Below, in pieces: positions 56,789 to 64,000 of a stretch of 64,000 bases of DNA; position 1 is the stretch's first letter; each line of letters starts with the position of its first letter. This stretch comes from Lachnospira sp. UBA3790 (lineage in GTDB: Bacteria; Bacillota; Clostridia; Lachnospirales; Lachnospiraceae), in contig DFEY01000003.1 of assembly GCA_002369135.1 (NCBI GenBank), positions 392,280-456,279 of the forward strand. The letters are read 5' to 3'. The notes under the pieces are model-generated. The model was not told the DNA's origin, searched no databases, and worked only from the letters and a program-made list of their open reading frames with translations. The translations under genes were made by a program, and so were the position numbers.

Positions 56789-57781
56789 ATGAATCTATAT
56801 TTCGCTCCGTTAGAGAGCATTACAGGGTTTACATATAGAAACCTTCACTACAGGTACTTTGGCGGTGTCGACAAATACTACGCACCGTTTATTTCGCCTA
56901 CCCATAATCCTGAGATGAAGGGCAAGGAGATAAGAGATATTTTGCCGGAGAATCAGGCAGAAGGATTAAGGCTTATACCTCAAATTCTATGCAATAAACA
57001 CGAGTTCTTTATTAAGGGCGCGAAGCAGCTTATGGAACTAGGCTATAAAGATGAAATAAATATCAATTTAGGTTGCCCATCTGGAACTGTTGTTTCTAAA
57101 AACAAAGGCTCAGGTTTCTTAAGAGACTTAGAAGGAATGGATGAATTTTTCTATAATATTTTTGAGTGGAATGATGGGTTAGTTGATCCGCTATATATTT
57201 CCGTAAAGACTCGCATCGGCGTCAAAGACCCTGAAGAGTTTGGAAAGATAATGGAAGTATATAATAAATACGATTTTTCGGAACTAATTATTCATCCAAG
57301 AACAAGAAGTCAGATGTATAAAGACACTCCTAATATGGAAGCTTTTGATTATGCGTGTAAACATTCTCGCAATTCGCTTTGTTATAACGGAGATATCAAG
57401 TCGGTTTACGATTATGAACAGATAGTAGAAAAGTACGATGATGGGGTATATACAGGAAATATAATGTTGCCATCATCTGTTTCGTCGGTGATGATTGGTA
57501 GAGGATTAATCGCTAATCCAAACCTAGCAAACGAGATAAAAGGGGCTGCACACATAAATTTAGAAGATATAAAAATGTATCACGAAGTGCTTTTTGATGA
57601 GTTTAAAAAGATTATGAAATCAGATAAACACTTGCTCAATAAGATGAAAGAATTCTGGTTTTATATAGCAGAAAAATTTGAAGATACACATAAGGTAAGG
57701 AAACTTATTAGAAAGACTCAGAACCTTTATAAATACGATTTAGCAGTTAATGAAATACTTGAAAACTACGCTTTAAAGTAG
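56789..57781 (+). CDS. tRNA-dihydrouridine synthase family protein
   Basis: 330 residues of the Dus flavoenzyme family, which reduces uridines in tRNA D loops. The FMN TIM barrel starts LYFAPLESITGFTYRN. The usual catalytic NxxxGCP motif reads NINLGCPSGTVVSKNKGSGFL, with the Cys in place, and IHPRTRSQMYK and MIGRGLIANP follow. The SGTVVSKN sequence differs from classical DusB, so it belongs to the minor Clostridia subgroup. The target uridine is unknown. AAGGAGG precedes the ATG. Confidence 0.88.
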   Translation: MNLYFAPLESITGFTYRNLHYRYFGGVDKYYAPFISPTHNPEMKGKEIRDILPENQAEGLRLIPQILCNKHEFFIKGAKQLMELGYKDEININLGCPSGTVVSKNKGSGFLRDLEGMDEFFYNIFEWNDGLVDPLYISVKTRIGVKDPEEFGKIMEVYNKYDFSELIIHPRTRSQMYKDTPNMEAFDYACKHSRNSLCYNGDIKSVYDYEQIVEKYDDGVYTGNIMLPSSVSSVMIGRGLIANPNLANEIKGAAHINLEDIKMYHEVLFDEFKKIMKSDKHLLNKMKEFWFYIAEKFEDTHKVRKLIRKTQNLYKYDLAVNEILENYALK

Positions 57782-57826
57782 TAAAATTTACAAGGTTATA
57801 TAAAAAGTCGGGAGGGGATTTGACTT

Positions 57827-59143
57827 ATGAATAATAAATGGACAAGAGCAGCTATACCTGCATTGTTACTACATTGTAGTATCGGTACAGTATATTGCTG
57901 GTCAGTATTTAGTCAAGAAATTTCAGACAGAATTGGTTTCTCAAAACCAGCTGTAGAGTGGGCATTTAGTTTTGCCATTTTCTTCCTTGGAATGTCAGCA
58001 GCATTCTTAGGCGGAATCGTAGAGAAGAACATTCACTTATCATCTCTAATCGCAACTATCTGTTTCACAGTTGGTATGCTAGGAACTGGATTCTTTATTT
58101 GGTACGGTGGAACTGATGCAGGACACGGAAATCCATTAACTCTAATCGGTATCTATGTATGCTACGGTATGATTATGGGTATTGGTCTTGGTACAGGTTA
58201 CTTATCACCAGTTAAAACTTTAATGCTTTGGTTTGAAGACAAAAAAGGTCTTGCCACAGGTCTTGCAGTAGCAGGATTTGGTGCAGCTAAAGCTATCGCT
58301 AGTCCAATCATGCAGTCATTACTACACGCCTTCGGCGAAGACAAAAAAGGATACCTTATTGGTGTTTACATGATGTTCTTTATCCTAGGCGGAGTTTACT
58401 TCGTTATGATGTTTGTAGGGCATAAACTACTTAAGAAACCAGATGGTTGGGTAGAGCCTACAAAGAAAGAAAAAGGACAAGGTGTTTGGGCTACTATTAA
58501 GAGTAAACCTATCACAAACTATATTGGTATATGGTTAATGTTCTATATTAATATTACTTGTGGTCTTGCAATTATTTCTCAGGAAAAAATGATTGTTAAG
58601 ATTATCGGCCTAGGTGCTGTTGTTGGTATTATTTCATCAATCTCAGCTATCTTTAACGCAGGTGGACGTTTAGGCTTCTCTGCATGGGCTGATTATATGA
58701 AAGATAGAAATACAATTTATAAGATAATCTTTTCATTATCTATACTGTTTACAGGATTAGTAATCCTAACAAATGGTATCAAGAATGGTGCAGGAAATGT
58801 ATTGCTAATTGCAATCGTTCTAGGATTAATCTTCGTTGTTAATGCTGGATACGGTGGTGGATTCAGTAACGTTCCAACACTTCTTCATGATCATTACGGA
58901 ATGGGTAACATTAGTGCTATTCACGGTATTACACTTTCGGCATGGGCTTTCGCTGGTCTATCAGGAAACCAACTTGCTTCATGGATTGTTACACACACAG
59001 GTACAAAGCAAGCTGAAGGTAATGCAGTAGGATATCAATATGTGCTATATGCTACAATAGTTCTATATGCAATCGCGTTGTTGTTATCAATTTTCTTCGT
59101 TAGAAAATCTGGTAAGGCGGCAAAGGCAGTAGAGTCTAAATAA
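57827..59143 (+). CDS. OFA-family MFS transporter
   Basis: 438 residues with about 12 membrane helices. The N-terminus, LLHCSIGTVYCWSVF, and the GIGLGTGYLSPVKTLMLWFEDKKGLATGLAVAGFGAAK segment (about 115-150) are typical of the oxalate/formate antiporter family of the major facilitator superfamily. Members transport monocarboxylates or dicarboxylates; no substrate can be assigned. A GGAGGGG site precedes the ATG. It stands between a Dus gene and a terminator. Confidence 0.88.
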   Translation: MNNKWTRAAIPALLLHCSIGTVYCWSVFSQEISDRIGFSKPAVEWAFSFAIFFLGMSAAFLGGIVEKNIHLSSLIATICFTVGMLGTGFFIWYGGTDAGHGNPLTLIGIYVCYGMIMGIGLGTGYLSPVKTLMLWFEDKKGLATGLAVAGFGAAKAIASPIMQSLLHAFGEDKKGYLIGVYMMFFILGGVYFVMMFVGHKLLKKPDGWVEPTKKEKGQGVWATIKSKPITNYIGIWLMFYINITCGLAIISQEKMIVKIIGLGAVVGIISSISAIFNAGGRLGFSAWADYMKDRNTIYKIIFSLSILFTGLVILTNGIKNGAGNVLLIAIVLGLIFVVNAGYGGGFSNVPTLLHDHYGMGNISAIHGITLSAWAFAGLSGNQLASWIVTHTGTKQAEGNAVGYQYVLYATIVLYAIALLLSIFFVRKSGKAAKAVESK

Positions 59144-59154
59144 TTAATGATTAA

Positions 59155-59182
59155 AAAGAGCATTCTTATCTGAATGCTCTTT
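59155..59182 (+). terminator. Terminator of the OFA transporter gene
   Basis: An 11-bp stem AAAGAGCATTC/GAATGCTCTTT, with only a short T-rich tail. tRNA-Thr starts 5 bases later. Confidence 0.75.
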
Positions 59183-59186
59183 ATAT

Positions 59187-59259
59187 GCTTCTGTAGCTCA
59201 GTTGGTAGAGCACTTCACTCGTAATGAAGGGGTCACGCGTTCAAGTCGCGCCAGAAGCT
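59187..59259 (+). tRNA. tRNA-Thr (anticodon CGT)
   Basis: A 73-nt cloverleaf: acceptor GCTTCTG/CAGAAGC, D loop AGCTCAGTTGGTAGAGC, anticodon stem CTTCA/TGAAG around loop CTCGTAA, and T arm GCGCGA-type (CGCGTTCAAGTCGCG). CGT reads ACG codons. CCA is not encoded; the discriminator base is T. No own promoter is evident, so it may be transcribed by read-through of the preceding weak terminator. Confidence 0.94.
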
Positions 59260-59284
59260 CTATCAATTTATAAAGGTGATAAAT

Positions 59285-60064
59285 ATGGGAAAATTAACAG
59301 ATGATGAAGGAAGAGTAAAAGTATTTGGATTTAGATCAGGCAAGTCATGGAAAATGATTATTGCTGTTCTATACTATGCATTGGCAGCTTTTATTCTTGT
59401 AACAAGTGTAATCAATGAATTTAGATATTATAAATTTGAGCCGATTGATGTAATACTTGTGATTATCAAATATGTATTTATATTTGTATTTTTATTCAGT
59501 CCGCTAATCTTTTTGTCGGACTTTAAGTATACTTACAATATTCCATTATTCCGAAACAAAGAAAGATCGAAATCGGCTATTGGTATGATAATTGTTCTAG
59601 GAATTTGTTATATGATGATGCAACTAAACATTTATGTAGGTTCAAATTTATATAAAAGTTCTGTGAAAGAATACACTTTGAAAAATACTGCGCAGGCAGT
59701 TGCTCCATATGAAAAGAAAATGGACTCTGACAAATTAAAAGTTATGCTTAGCAGTTTGCAAGTCGCTAAAGGCTATAAAGTGGAAGTGGCTACTGATGAT
59801 AAGTTTAAAAACGCTTTGGTTAAGGGTAATTATAATAAGAGTTTAATCACTATCAAATCACCAAAGTTAGTAAACCAGAAAAAACTGTTTGTCAGAGCAA
59901 AGAGTTATGGTACAGTAAATAAGAAGATTGTTGAGGGTGACTGGTCCGATGTTAAGGAAGTAAAAATTATTAAACCTAAGAAGAAAGAAACCCAAACAAC
60001 TTCAGAAAAAATAACTACTAATAAACAAACTAAAGACAAGACAAAGAAAGACAAAAACAAGTAG
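59285..60064 (+). CDS. Membrane protein with extracellular FN3-like domain
   Basis: 259 residues from the ATG at 59285 (weak AGGTGAT site). Three hydrophobic helices (about 23-45, 55-80 and 100-121), then an exported part with GYKVEVATDDKFKNALVK and KLFVRAKSYG, the same FN3-like strand pattern as in the exported proteins at 21656 and 43234. The C-terminus is a Lys/Thr-rich tail (about 225-259). No family recognised. A lipoprotein gene follows after 12 bases, suggesting a small envelope operon. Confidence 0.68.
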   Translation: MGKLTDDEGRVKVFGFRSGKSWKMIIAVLYYALAAFILVTSVINEFRYYKFEPIDVILVIIKYVFIFVFLFSPLIFLSDFKYTYNIPLFRNKERSKSAIGMIIVLGICYMMMQLNIYVGSNLYKSSVKEYTLKNTAQAVAPYEKKMDSDKLKVMLSSLQVAKGYKVEVATDDKFKNALVKGNYNKSLITIKSPKLVNQKKLFVRAKSYGTVNKKIVEGDWSDVKEVKIIKPKKKETQTTSEKITTNKQTKDKTKKDKNK

Positions 60065-60076
60065 GAGGAAGTTAAT

Positions 60077-60544
60077 ATGAAAAACAAAGTAATTTTATTG
60101 GCAATAACAGTTGTAGCAGTACTTGCAATGGCTGCTGTTATGAGTGGATGTTCTTGCAATAGTAAAGATGATGAGACTACATTTAATCCTAAGAATGTAC
60201 CTGCAGAAAGTGCATCAAGTGATGGAAATGGAAATGTTGTAGTTAATGACAATTTTGGAACAATTTCACCAACAGAAAAAGCTACAGATAAAGATGGAAA
60301 CACAGTTATTTCTTATACTGATTCTCAGGGCAACAAAGTTATAAGAACAGTAAAGAAAGACGGTTCAATCCATATTGTTGTTAAAAACAAAAAAGGAAAA
60401 GTTATCAAGGATAAGACATACAAGAAAAAGACACCTCAGACTACTAAAAAATCAAACAACAAAAAGAAAGATGACAAAAAGGATGACGGCAAAGAGCATG
60501 GTGTTGTGGCAAATGACGGCGATGGTTGGTCAGACTTTTATTAA
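60077..60544 (+). CDS. Lipoprotein, low-complexity Lys/Asp-rich
   Basis: 155 residues with a type II signal peptide; lipobox SGC gives Cys25. The mature protein is mostly disordered, rich in Asp, Lys and Thr, with one short structured stretch around GNTVISYTDSQGNKVIRTVKKDGSIHIVVK (about 76-105), perhaps a small beta-hairpin repeat. No family recognised. AGGAGGA precedes the ATG. It follows the FN3-like membrane protein and precedes asd after 22 bases. Confidence 0.7.
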   Translation: MKNKVILLAITVVAVLAMAAVMSGCSCNSKDDETTFNPKNVPAESASSDGNGNVVVNDNFGTISPTEKATDKDGNTVISYTDSQGNKVIRTVKKDGSIHIVVKNKKGKVIKDKTYKKKTPQTTKKSNNKKKDDKKDDGKEHGVVANDGDGWSDFY

Positions 60545-60566
60545 AATAGGTTAGAAGAAGGTATAT

Positions 60567-61661
60567 ATGTTTAAATTAGATAAGAAACTTAAAGTAGGTA
60601 TAGTGGGTGCCACAGGAATGGTTGGGCAAAGATTTATTACTTTGCTAGAAAACCACCCTTGGTTTGAATTAGTTTGTTTGGCTGCCAGTCCTCGTTCGGC
60701 TGGAAAGTCATACGAAGAAGCTGTTGCAGGCAGATGGAAAATGGATACACCTATGCCAGATTCTGTAAAGAATATGACAGTGTATGATGCAAGCGAAGTT
60801 CAGACAGTGGCAGATCAAGTAGATTTCATTTTCAGTGCAGTAGACATGGACAAGGACGCCATCCGCGCATTGGAAGATGAGTATGCTAAGGCTGAGTGCC
60901 CAGTTGTTTCAAACAACAGTGCTCATAGATGGACTGAAGATGTTCCTATGGTTGTTCCAGAAATCAACCCAGAACATTATGAAGTAATCAAATATCAGAA
61001 GGAAAGACTTGGAACAAAGAGAGGTTTTGTTGCAGTAAAGCCTAACTGTTCTATTCAAAGTTATACACCAGTTCTCACTGCATGGAAGAAGTTCGAACCA
61101 AAGGAAGTAGTAGTTACTACATACCAGGCTATTTCAGGTGCAGGTAAGACATTCAATGAGTGGCCAGAGATGGTTGGAAATATTATTCCATTTATCGGAG
61201 GCGAAGAAGAAAAGTCAGAGCAAGAGCCACTTAAACTTTGGGGTAAAGTGGAAGATGGAGTTATCAAGAAGAGTGACTGCATGACAATCACTTCACAGTG
61301 TATTAGAGTTCCAGTTTTAGATGGACATACAGCTGCAGTGTTTGTAAACTTTGCTACAAATCCTTCTAAGGAAGAACTTATCCAGGCGCTTAAAGACTTT
61401 AGTGGTAAGCCACAAGAATTAGAACTACCAAGTGCTCCAAAACAGTTCATCCAATATTTGGAAGAAGATGATAGACCACAGGTATCACTTGATGTAAATT
61501 ACGAAAACGGAATGGGAATTTCTGTAGGAAGACTTCGTGAGGATATTATGTTTGACTATAAGTTTGTCGGACTATCTCACAACACATTAAGGGGTGCTGC
61601 AGGCGGAGGAGTAATCTCTGCAGAAATGCTAGTGGCAGAAGGATATATAACTGCAAAATAA
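60567..61661 (+). CDS. asd: Aspartate-semialdehyde dehydrogenase
   Basis: 364 residues. It reduces aspartyl phosphate for lysine, threonine and methionine synthesis. NADP motif GIVGATGMVGQRF (about 11-23), the catalytic VAVKPNCSIQSYTPVL with Cys161, and the SGAGKT/EWPEM region. The long form with this Cys context matches the archaeal/fungal-type enzyme rather than the E. coli type. The stop codon overlaps the next start (TAATG). GAAGG precedes the ATG. Confidence 0.93.
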   Translation: MFKLDKKLKVGIVGATGMVGQRFITLLENHPWFELVCLAASPRSAGKSYEEAVAGRWKMDTPMPDSVKNMTVYDASEVQTVADQVDFIFSAVDMDKDAIRALEDEYAKAECPVVSNNSAHRWTEDVPMVVPEINPEHYEVIKYQKERLGTKRGFVAVKPNCSIQSYTPVLTAWKKFEPKEVVVTTYQAISGAGKTFNEWPEMVGNIIPFIGGEEEKSEQEPLKLWGKVEDGVIKKSDCMTITSQCIRVPVLDGHTAAVFVNFATNPSKEELIQALKDFSGKPQELELPSAPKQFIQYLEEDDRPQVSLDVNYENGMGISVGRLREDIMFDYKFVGLSHNTLRGAAGGGVISAEMLVAEGYITAK

Positions 61662-62407
61662 TGAGTGAATATAAAAGAGAAAGTGAAACTAGAGAAGAAA
61701 AAAGACAAAGAATGAAACGCGAAAGACGTAGAGTCATGACAAATCGCATCATTGTCTTAGTAGTAATTCTAATTATAGTTTTACTTTCTCTTTTTATGTG
61801 CAATTTTAAAAAGGATAATAAGGAAGAACAAACTACAAAAGTTGAAACCACAAAGAATCCTCAAACCACTCAAATAGAAACGACCACTATCCCAAAAGGT
61901 TTGACTGAAGATGAAGAGGGACAGAGCGATCCATTATTCCTACAAAAAGATCCGAGATGGGCAAATGTTAAATATGGTGATAGCACTATAGGCGGAGCAG
62001 GATGTGGCCCGGTGTGTTTATCTATGGTTGCGTTTTCTTTGACGAGGGATAATACAATCACGCCTATAAAAGTTGCAAAGTACGCTGAGAAGAATGGTCA
62101 CTATGTTAAAAATGCTGGAACTGCTTGGTCGCTGTTTACCGCTGGTGGTGAACATTTTGGTTTGAAGGTTAATGGTTTGTCCATTTCAGAATCTGAAATG
62201 AAAAATGCCCTCGACAAAGGAGCCAAGCTAATCTTGAGTGTTAAGCCTGGAGTGTTCTCAAGAGGACACCATATAATTGAGATTTATGGCTATGATAATG
62301 ATGGCTTTAAAGTGAATGAACCACTCAGTACAAAGCGAAGTGCAAAGAAATATAAGTTTGATCAGTTTAAAGGCATAATTAAGGCAATTTGGGCCTATAA
62401 TAACTAA
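61661..62407 (+). CDS. Membrane-anchored C39-like papain-fold protein
   Basis: 248 residues with an N-terminal basic cytoplasmic tail (about 1-28), one membrane helix (about 29-47) and a Thr-rich linker, then a Peptidase_C39_2-type domain (about 90-248). The expected residues are seen: Gln95 in FLQKDPRWANVKYG, Cys115 in GGAGCGPVC, His in GHHIIEI and Asn in VNEP. So it may be an active cysteine peptidase outside the cell, though many relatives are of unknown role. It overlaps asd by one base (TAATG), so it is coupled to it. Confidence 0.82.
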   Translation: MSEYKRESETREEKRQRMKRERRRVMTNRIIVLVVILIIVLLSLFMCNFKKDNKEEQTTKVETTKNPQTTQIETTTIPKGLTEDEEGQSDPLFLQKDPRWANVKYGDSTIGGAGCGPVCLSMVAFSLTRDNTITPIKVAKYAEKNGHYVKNAGTAWSLFTAGGEHFGLKVNGLSISESEMKNALDKGAKLILSVKPGVFSRGHHIIEIYGYDNDGFKVNEPLSTKRSAKKYKFDQFKGIIKAIWAYNN

Positions 62408-62505
62408 ATTTAAGGGTAGAAAACAGCGTCATTTTGTGAGATAATATCAATGATGTGAGCAACAATTTATTGTTCTTATAAATAAAAAATATAAAGGAGT
62501 ATTTC

Positions 62506-63198
62506 ATGATTTATTCAAAAGAAGTTGAAATGATGTGCCCAGTAGCTAAGGGTGCAAAGCATGAACCAGCACCTATTCCTGAAGAAGGTAAATGGGTTCA
62601 CGCAAAAGAGATTAAAGACATTTCAGGTTTTACACATGGTGTGGGTTGGTGTGCACCTCAGCAGGGCGCATGTAAACTAACACTTAATGTAAAAGAAGGT
62701 GTTATTGAAGAAGCATTAATTGAGACTATCGGATGTTCTGGTATGACTCACTCAGCTGCTATGGCTGCAGAGATTCTTCAAGGAAAAACAATTCTAGAGG
62801 CATTAAATACAGACCTTGTATGTGATGCTATCAACACAGCTATGAGAGAGTTGTTCTTACAAATCGTTTACGGACGTACACAGAGTGCATTCTCAGATGA
62901 CGGTCTTGTAGTAGGAGCAGGTCTTGAAGACTTAGGAAAAGGACTTCGTTCTCAGGTTGGTACTATGTATGCAACTAAAGAAAAAGGACCTCGTTATCTA
63001 GAGATGGCCGAAGGTTATGTAACAGGTATCGCATTGGACGAAGATGATGAAATTATTGGTTACCAGTTTGTTAATCTAGGAAAGATGACAGACTTCATTA
63101 AAGCAGGCGATGACGCAAACACAGCATGGGATAAAGCTAAGGGTCAGTATGGCCGTGTAGACGATGCTGCTAAGATCATCGACCCAAGAAAGGAATAG
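62506..63198 (+). CDS. NifU-like iron-sulfur cluster scaffold protein
   Basis: 230 residues. The GWCAPQQGAC and IGCSGMTHSAAMAAEIL segments give the conserved cysteines of NifU/IscU-like scaffolds (approx. residues 48, 55 and 76), with a C-terminal extension unlike classical IscU. This variant is normally encoded with a GGGtGRT protein, which indeed starts 12 bases later. AAAGGAG precedes the ATG. The role as scaffold is family knowledge for the N-terminal domain; the function of the pair is not known to me. Confidence 0.82.
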   Translation: MIYSKEVEMMCPVAKGAKHEPAPIPEEGKWVHAKEIKDISGFTHGVGWCAPQQGACKLTLNVKEGVIEEALIETIGCSGMTHSAAMAAEILQGKTILEALNTDLVCDAINTAMRELFLQIVYGRTQSAFSDDGLVVGAGLEDLGKGLRSQVGTMYATKEKGPRYLEMAEGYVTGIALDEDDEIIGYQFVNLGKMTDFIKAGDDANTAWDKAKGQYGRVDDAAKIIDPRKE

Positions 63199-63210
63199 GA
63201 GGTGACGATA

Positions 63211-64000
63211 ATGGCATTGTTTGAATCATATGAGAGAAGAATAGATCAGATTAATTCTGTTTTAAATAGTTATGGTATTGCTTCTATAGAAGAAGCTGAA
63301 AAGATTACTAAGGATGCTGGACTTAATGTTTACGATCAAGTTAAAGGTATCCAGCCTATCTGTTTTGAAAATGCATGTTGGGCTTACACAGTAGGTGCAG
63401 CTATCGCTATCAAAAAAGATTGTAGAAGAGCTGCTGATGCTGCTGCAGCTATCGGCGAAGGTCTTCAGGCATTTTGTATTCCAGGTTCAGTTGCTGATCA
63501 CCGTAAGGTTGGTTTAGGACATGGTAACCTTGGAAAGATGTTACTAGAAGAAGAAACAGAGTGTTTCGCATTCCTAGCAGGTCACGAATCATTTGCCGCA
63601 GCTGAAGGTGCTATCGGTATCGCAGAAAAGGCAAACAAGGTTAGACAGAAACCTTTAAGAGTTATTCTTAACGGTCTAGGAAAAGACGCAGCTCAGATTA
63701 TTTCTAGAATAAATGGTTTCACATATGTTGAGACTAAATATGATTACTCTACAGCTACACTTAATGTAGAATATGAGAAGGCTTACTCAGATGGTCTTCG
63801 TGCTACAGTTAAGTGCTACGGTGCTGATGATGTTCAGGAAGGTGTTGCTATTATGCATCATGAAAATGTTGGTGTATCTATCACAGGTAACTCAACTAAC
63901 CCAACTAGATTCCAGCATCCTGTAGCAGGTACATATAAGAAAGAATGCGTAGAGCAAGGTAAGAAATACTTCTCTGTAGCTTCAGGTGGTGGTACAGGTC
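63211..64000 (+). CDS. GGGtGRT protein, N-terminal part
   Basis: The reading frame starts at an ATG after AGGAGGTG and runs through the window edge, giving 263 codons without a stop. The sequence ends in the motif SGGGTGR that names the family. Other features are CRRAADAAAAIGEGLQAFCIPGSVADHRKVGLGHGNLGKML and AGHESFAAAEGAIGIA. It is paired with the NifU-like gene, which is the conserved order for this family, but I know of no established function. Only the 3' end is missing. Confidence 0.88.
   Translation, partial: MALFESYERRIDQINSVLNSYGIASIEEAEKITKDAGLNVYDQVKGIQPICFENACWAYTVGAAIAIKKDCRRAADAAAAIGEGLQAFCIPGSVADHRKVGLGHGNLGKMLLEEETECFAFLAGHESFAAAEGAIGIAEKANKVRQKPLRVILNGLGKDAAQIISRINGFTYVETKYDYSTATLNVEYEKAYSDGLRATVKCYGADDVQEGVAIMHHENVGVSITGNSTNPTRFQHPVAGTYKKECVEQGKKYFSVASGGGTG

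Overview
The window is chromosomal DNA of a low-GC, Gram-positive anaerobe of the Clostridia, most likely family Lachnospiraceae. The evidence is the gene content: the SCIFF/ScfB pair, the SecDF fusion, the infC-rpmI-rplT operon with an AUU start, class A RNase P RNA, many exported lysine-rich proteins with Ig-like or FN3-like folds, DUF6106-like and CmpB-like membrane proteins, and a NifU-like/GGGtGRT pair. The genus cannot be fixed from the sequence alone. Most genes lie on the plus strand.

Layout. 0-5 kb: end of fakA, a small membrane protein, guaB, a trigger-factor-like lipoprotein and an exported Big2/CAP protein. 5-8.3 kb: thrS, then infC-rpmI-rplT behind its own promoter and an attenuated leader. 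8.4-12.3 kb: a three-gene ABC export system (ATPase, GldF/GldG-like fusion permease, DUF4340 protein). 12.3-15.8 kb: an AT-rich accessory stretch with a MerR-type promoter, an exported-protein gene broken by one in-frame stop, a leucine-rich-repeat protein, tRNA-Leu on the minus strand and a lipoprotein. 15.8-20.7 kb: dnaG, trmK, a TGS/uridine-kinase-like gene, a small membrane protein and rnpB. 20.7-26.5 kb: purine nucleoside phosphorylase (minus), a GH16-like protein with an altered active site, pyrBI, a CmpB-like membrane protein and a CNNM/CorC-family protein (minus).

26.7-39 kb: the ranthipeptide locus scfA-scfB followed by secDF, then recJ, apt, relA/spoT, an MBL hydrolase, hisS and aspS. 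39-46 kb: an XRE regulator divergent from glyA, a roughly 210-bp palindromic element, aroC (minus), two tandem paralogous exported proteins of a family I do not recognise, then tgt-yajC. 46-53 kb: leuB-ilvD-ilvB-serC-serA. 53-57 kb: two exported proteins, one a DNA/RNA nuclease lipoprotein, and argH (minus). 57-64 kb: a Dus-like protein, an OFA-family transporter, tRNA-Thr, two cell-envelope proteins, asd, a membrane-anchored C39-like protein, and the NifU-like/GGGtGRT pair, which runs off the window end.

The housekeeping part covers translation (three aminoacyl-tRNA synthetases, IF3, L35, L20, tRNA modification), stringent response, nucleotide metabolism and synthesis of branched-chain amino acids, serine, aspartate-family amino acids, arginine and chorismate. 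Between these operons sit separately terminated genes for exported proteins. I found no insertion sequence, prophage, CRISPR array or replication origin. The best candidates for something undescribed are the palindromic element at 40.8-41.0 kb, the tandem exported paralogues at 42.2-44.4 kb, the MerR-type promoter in front of the broken gene at 12.4 kb, and the GH16-like protein with an altered catalytic motif.
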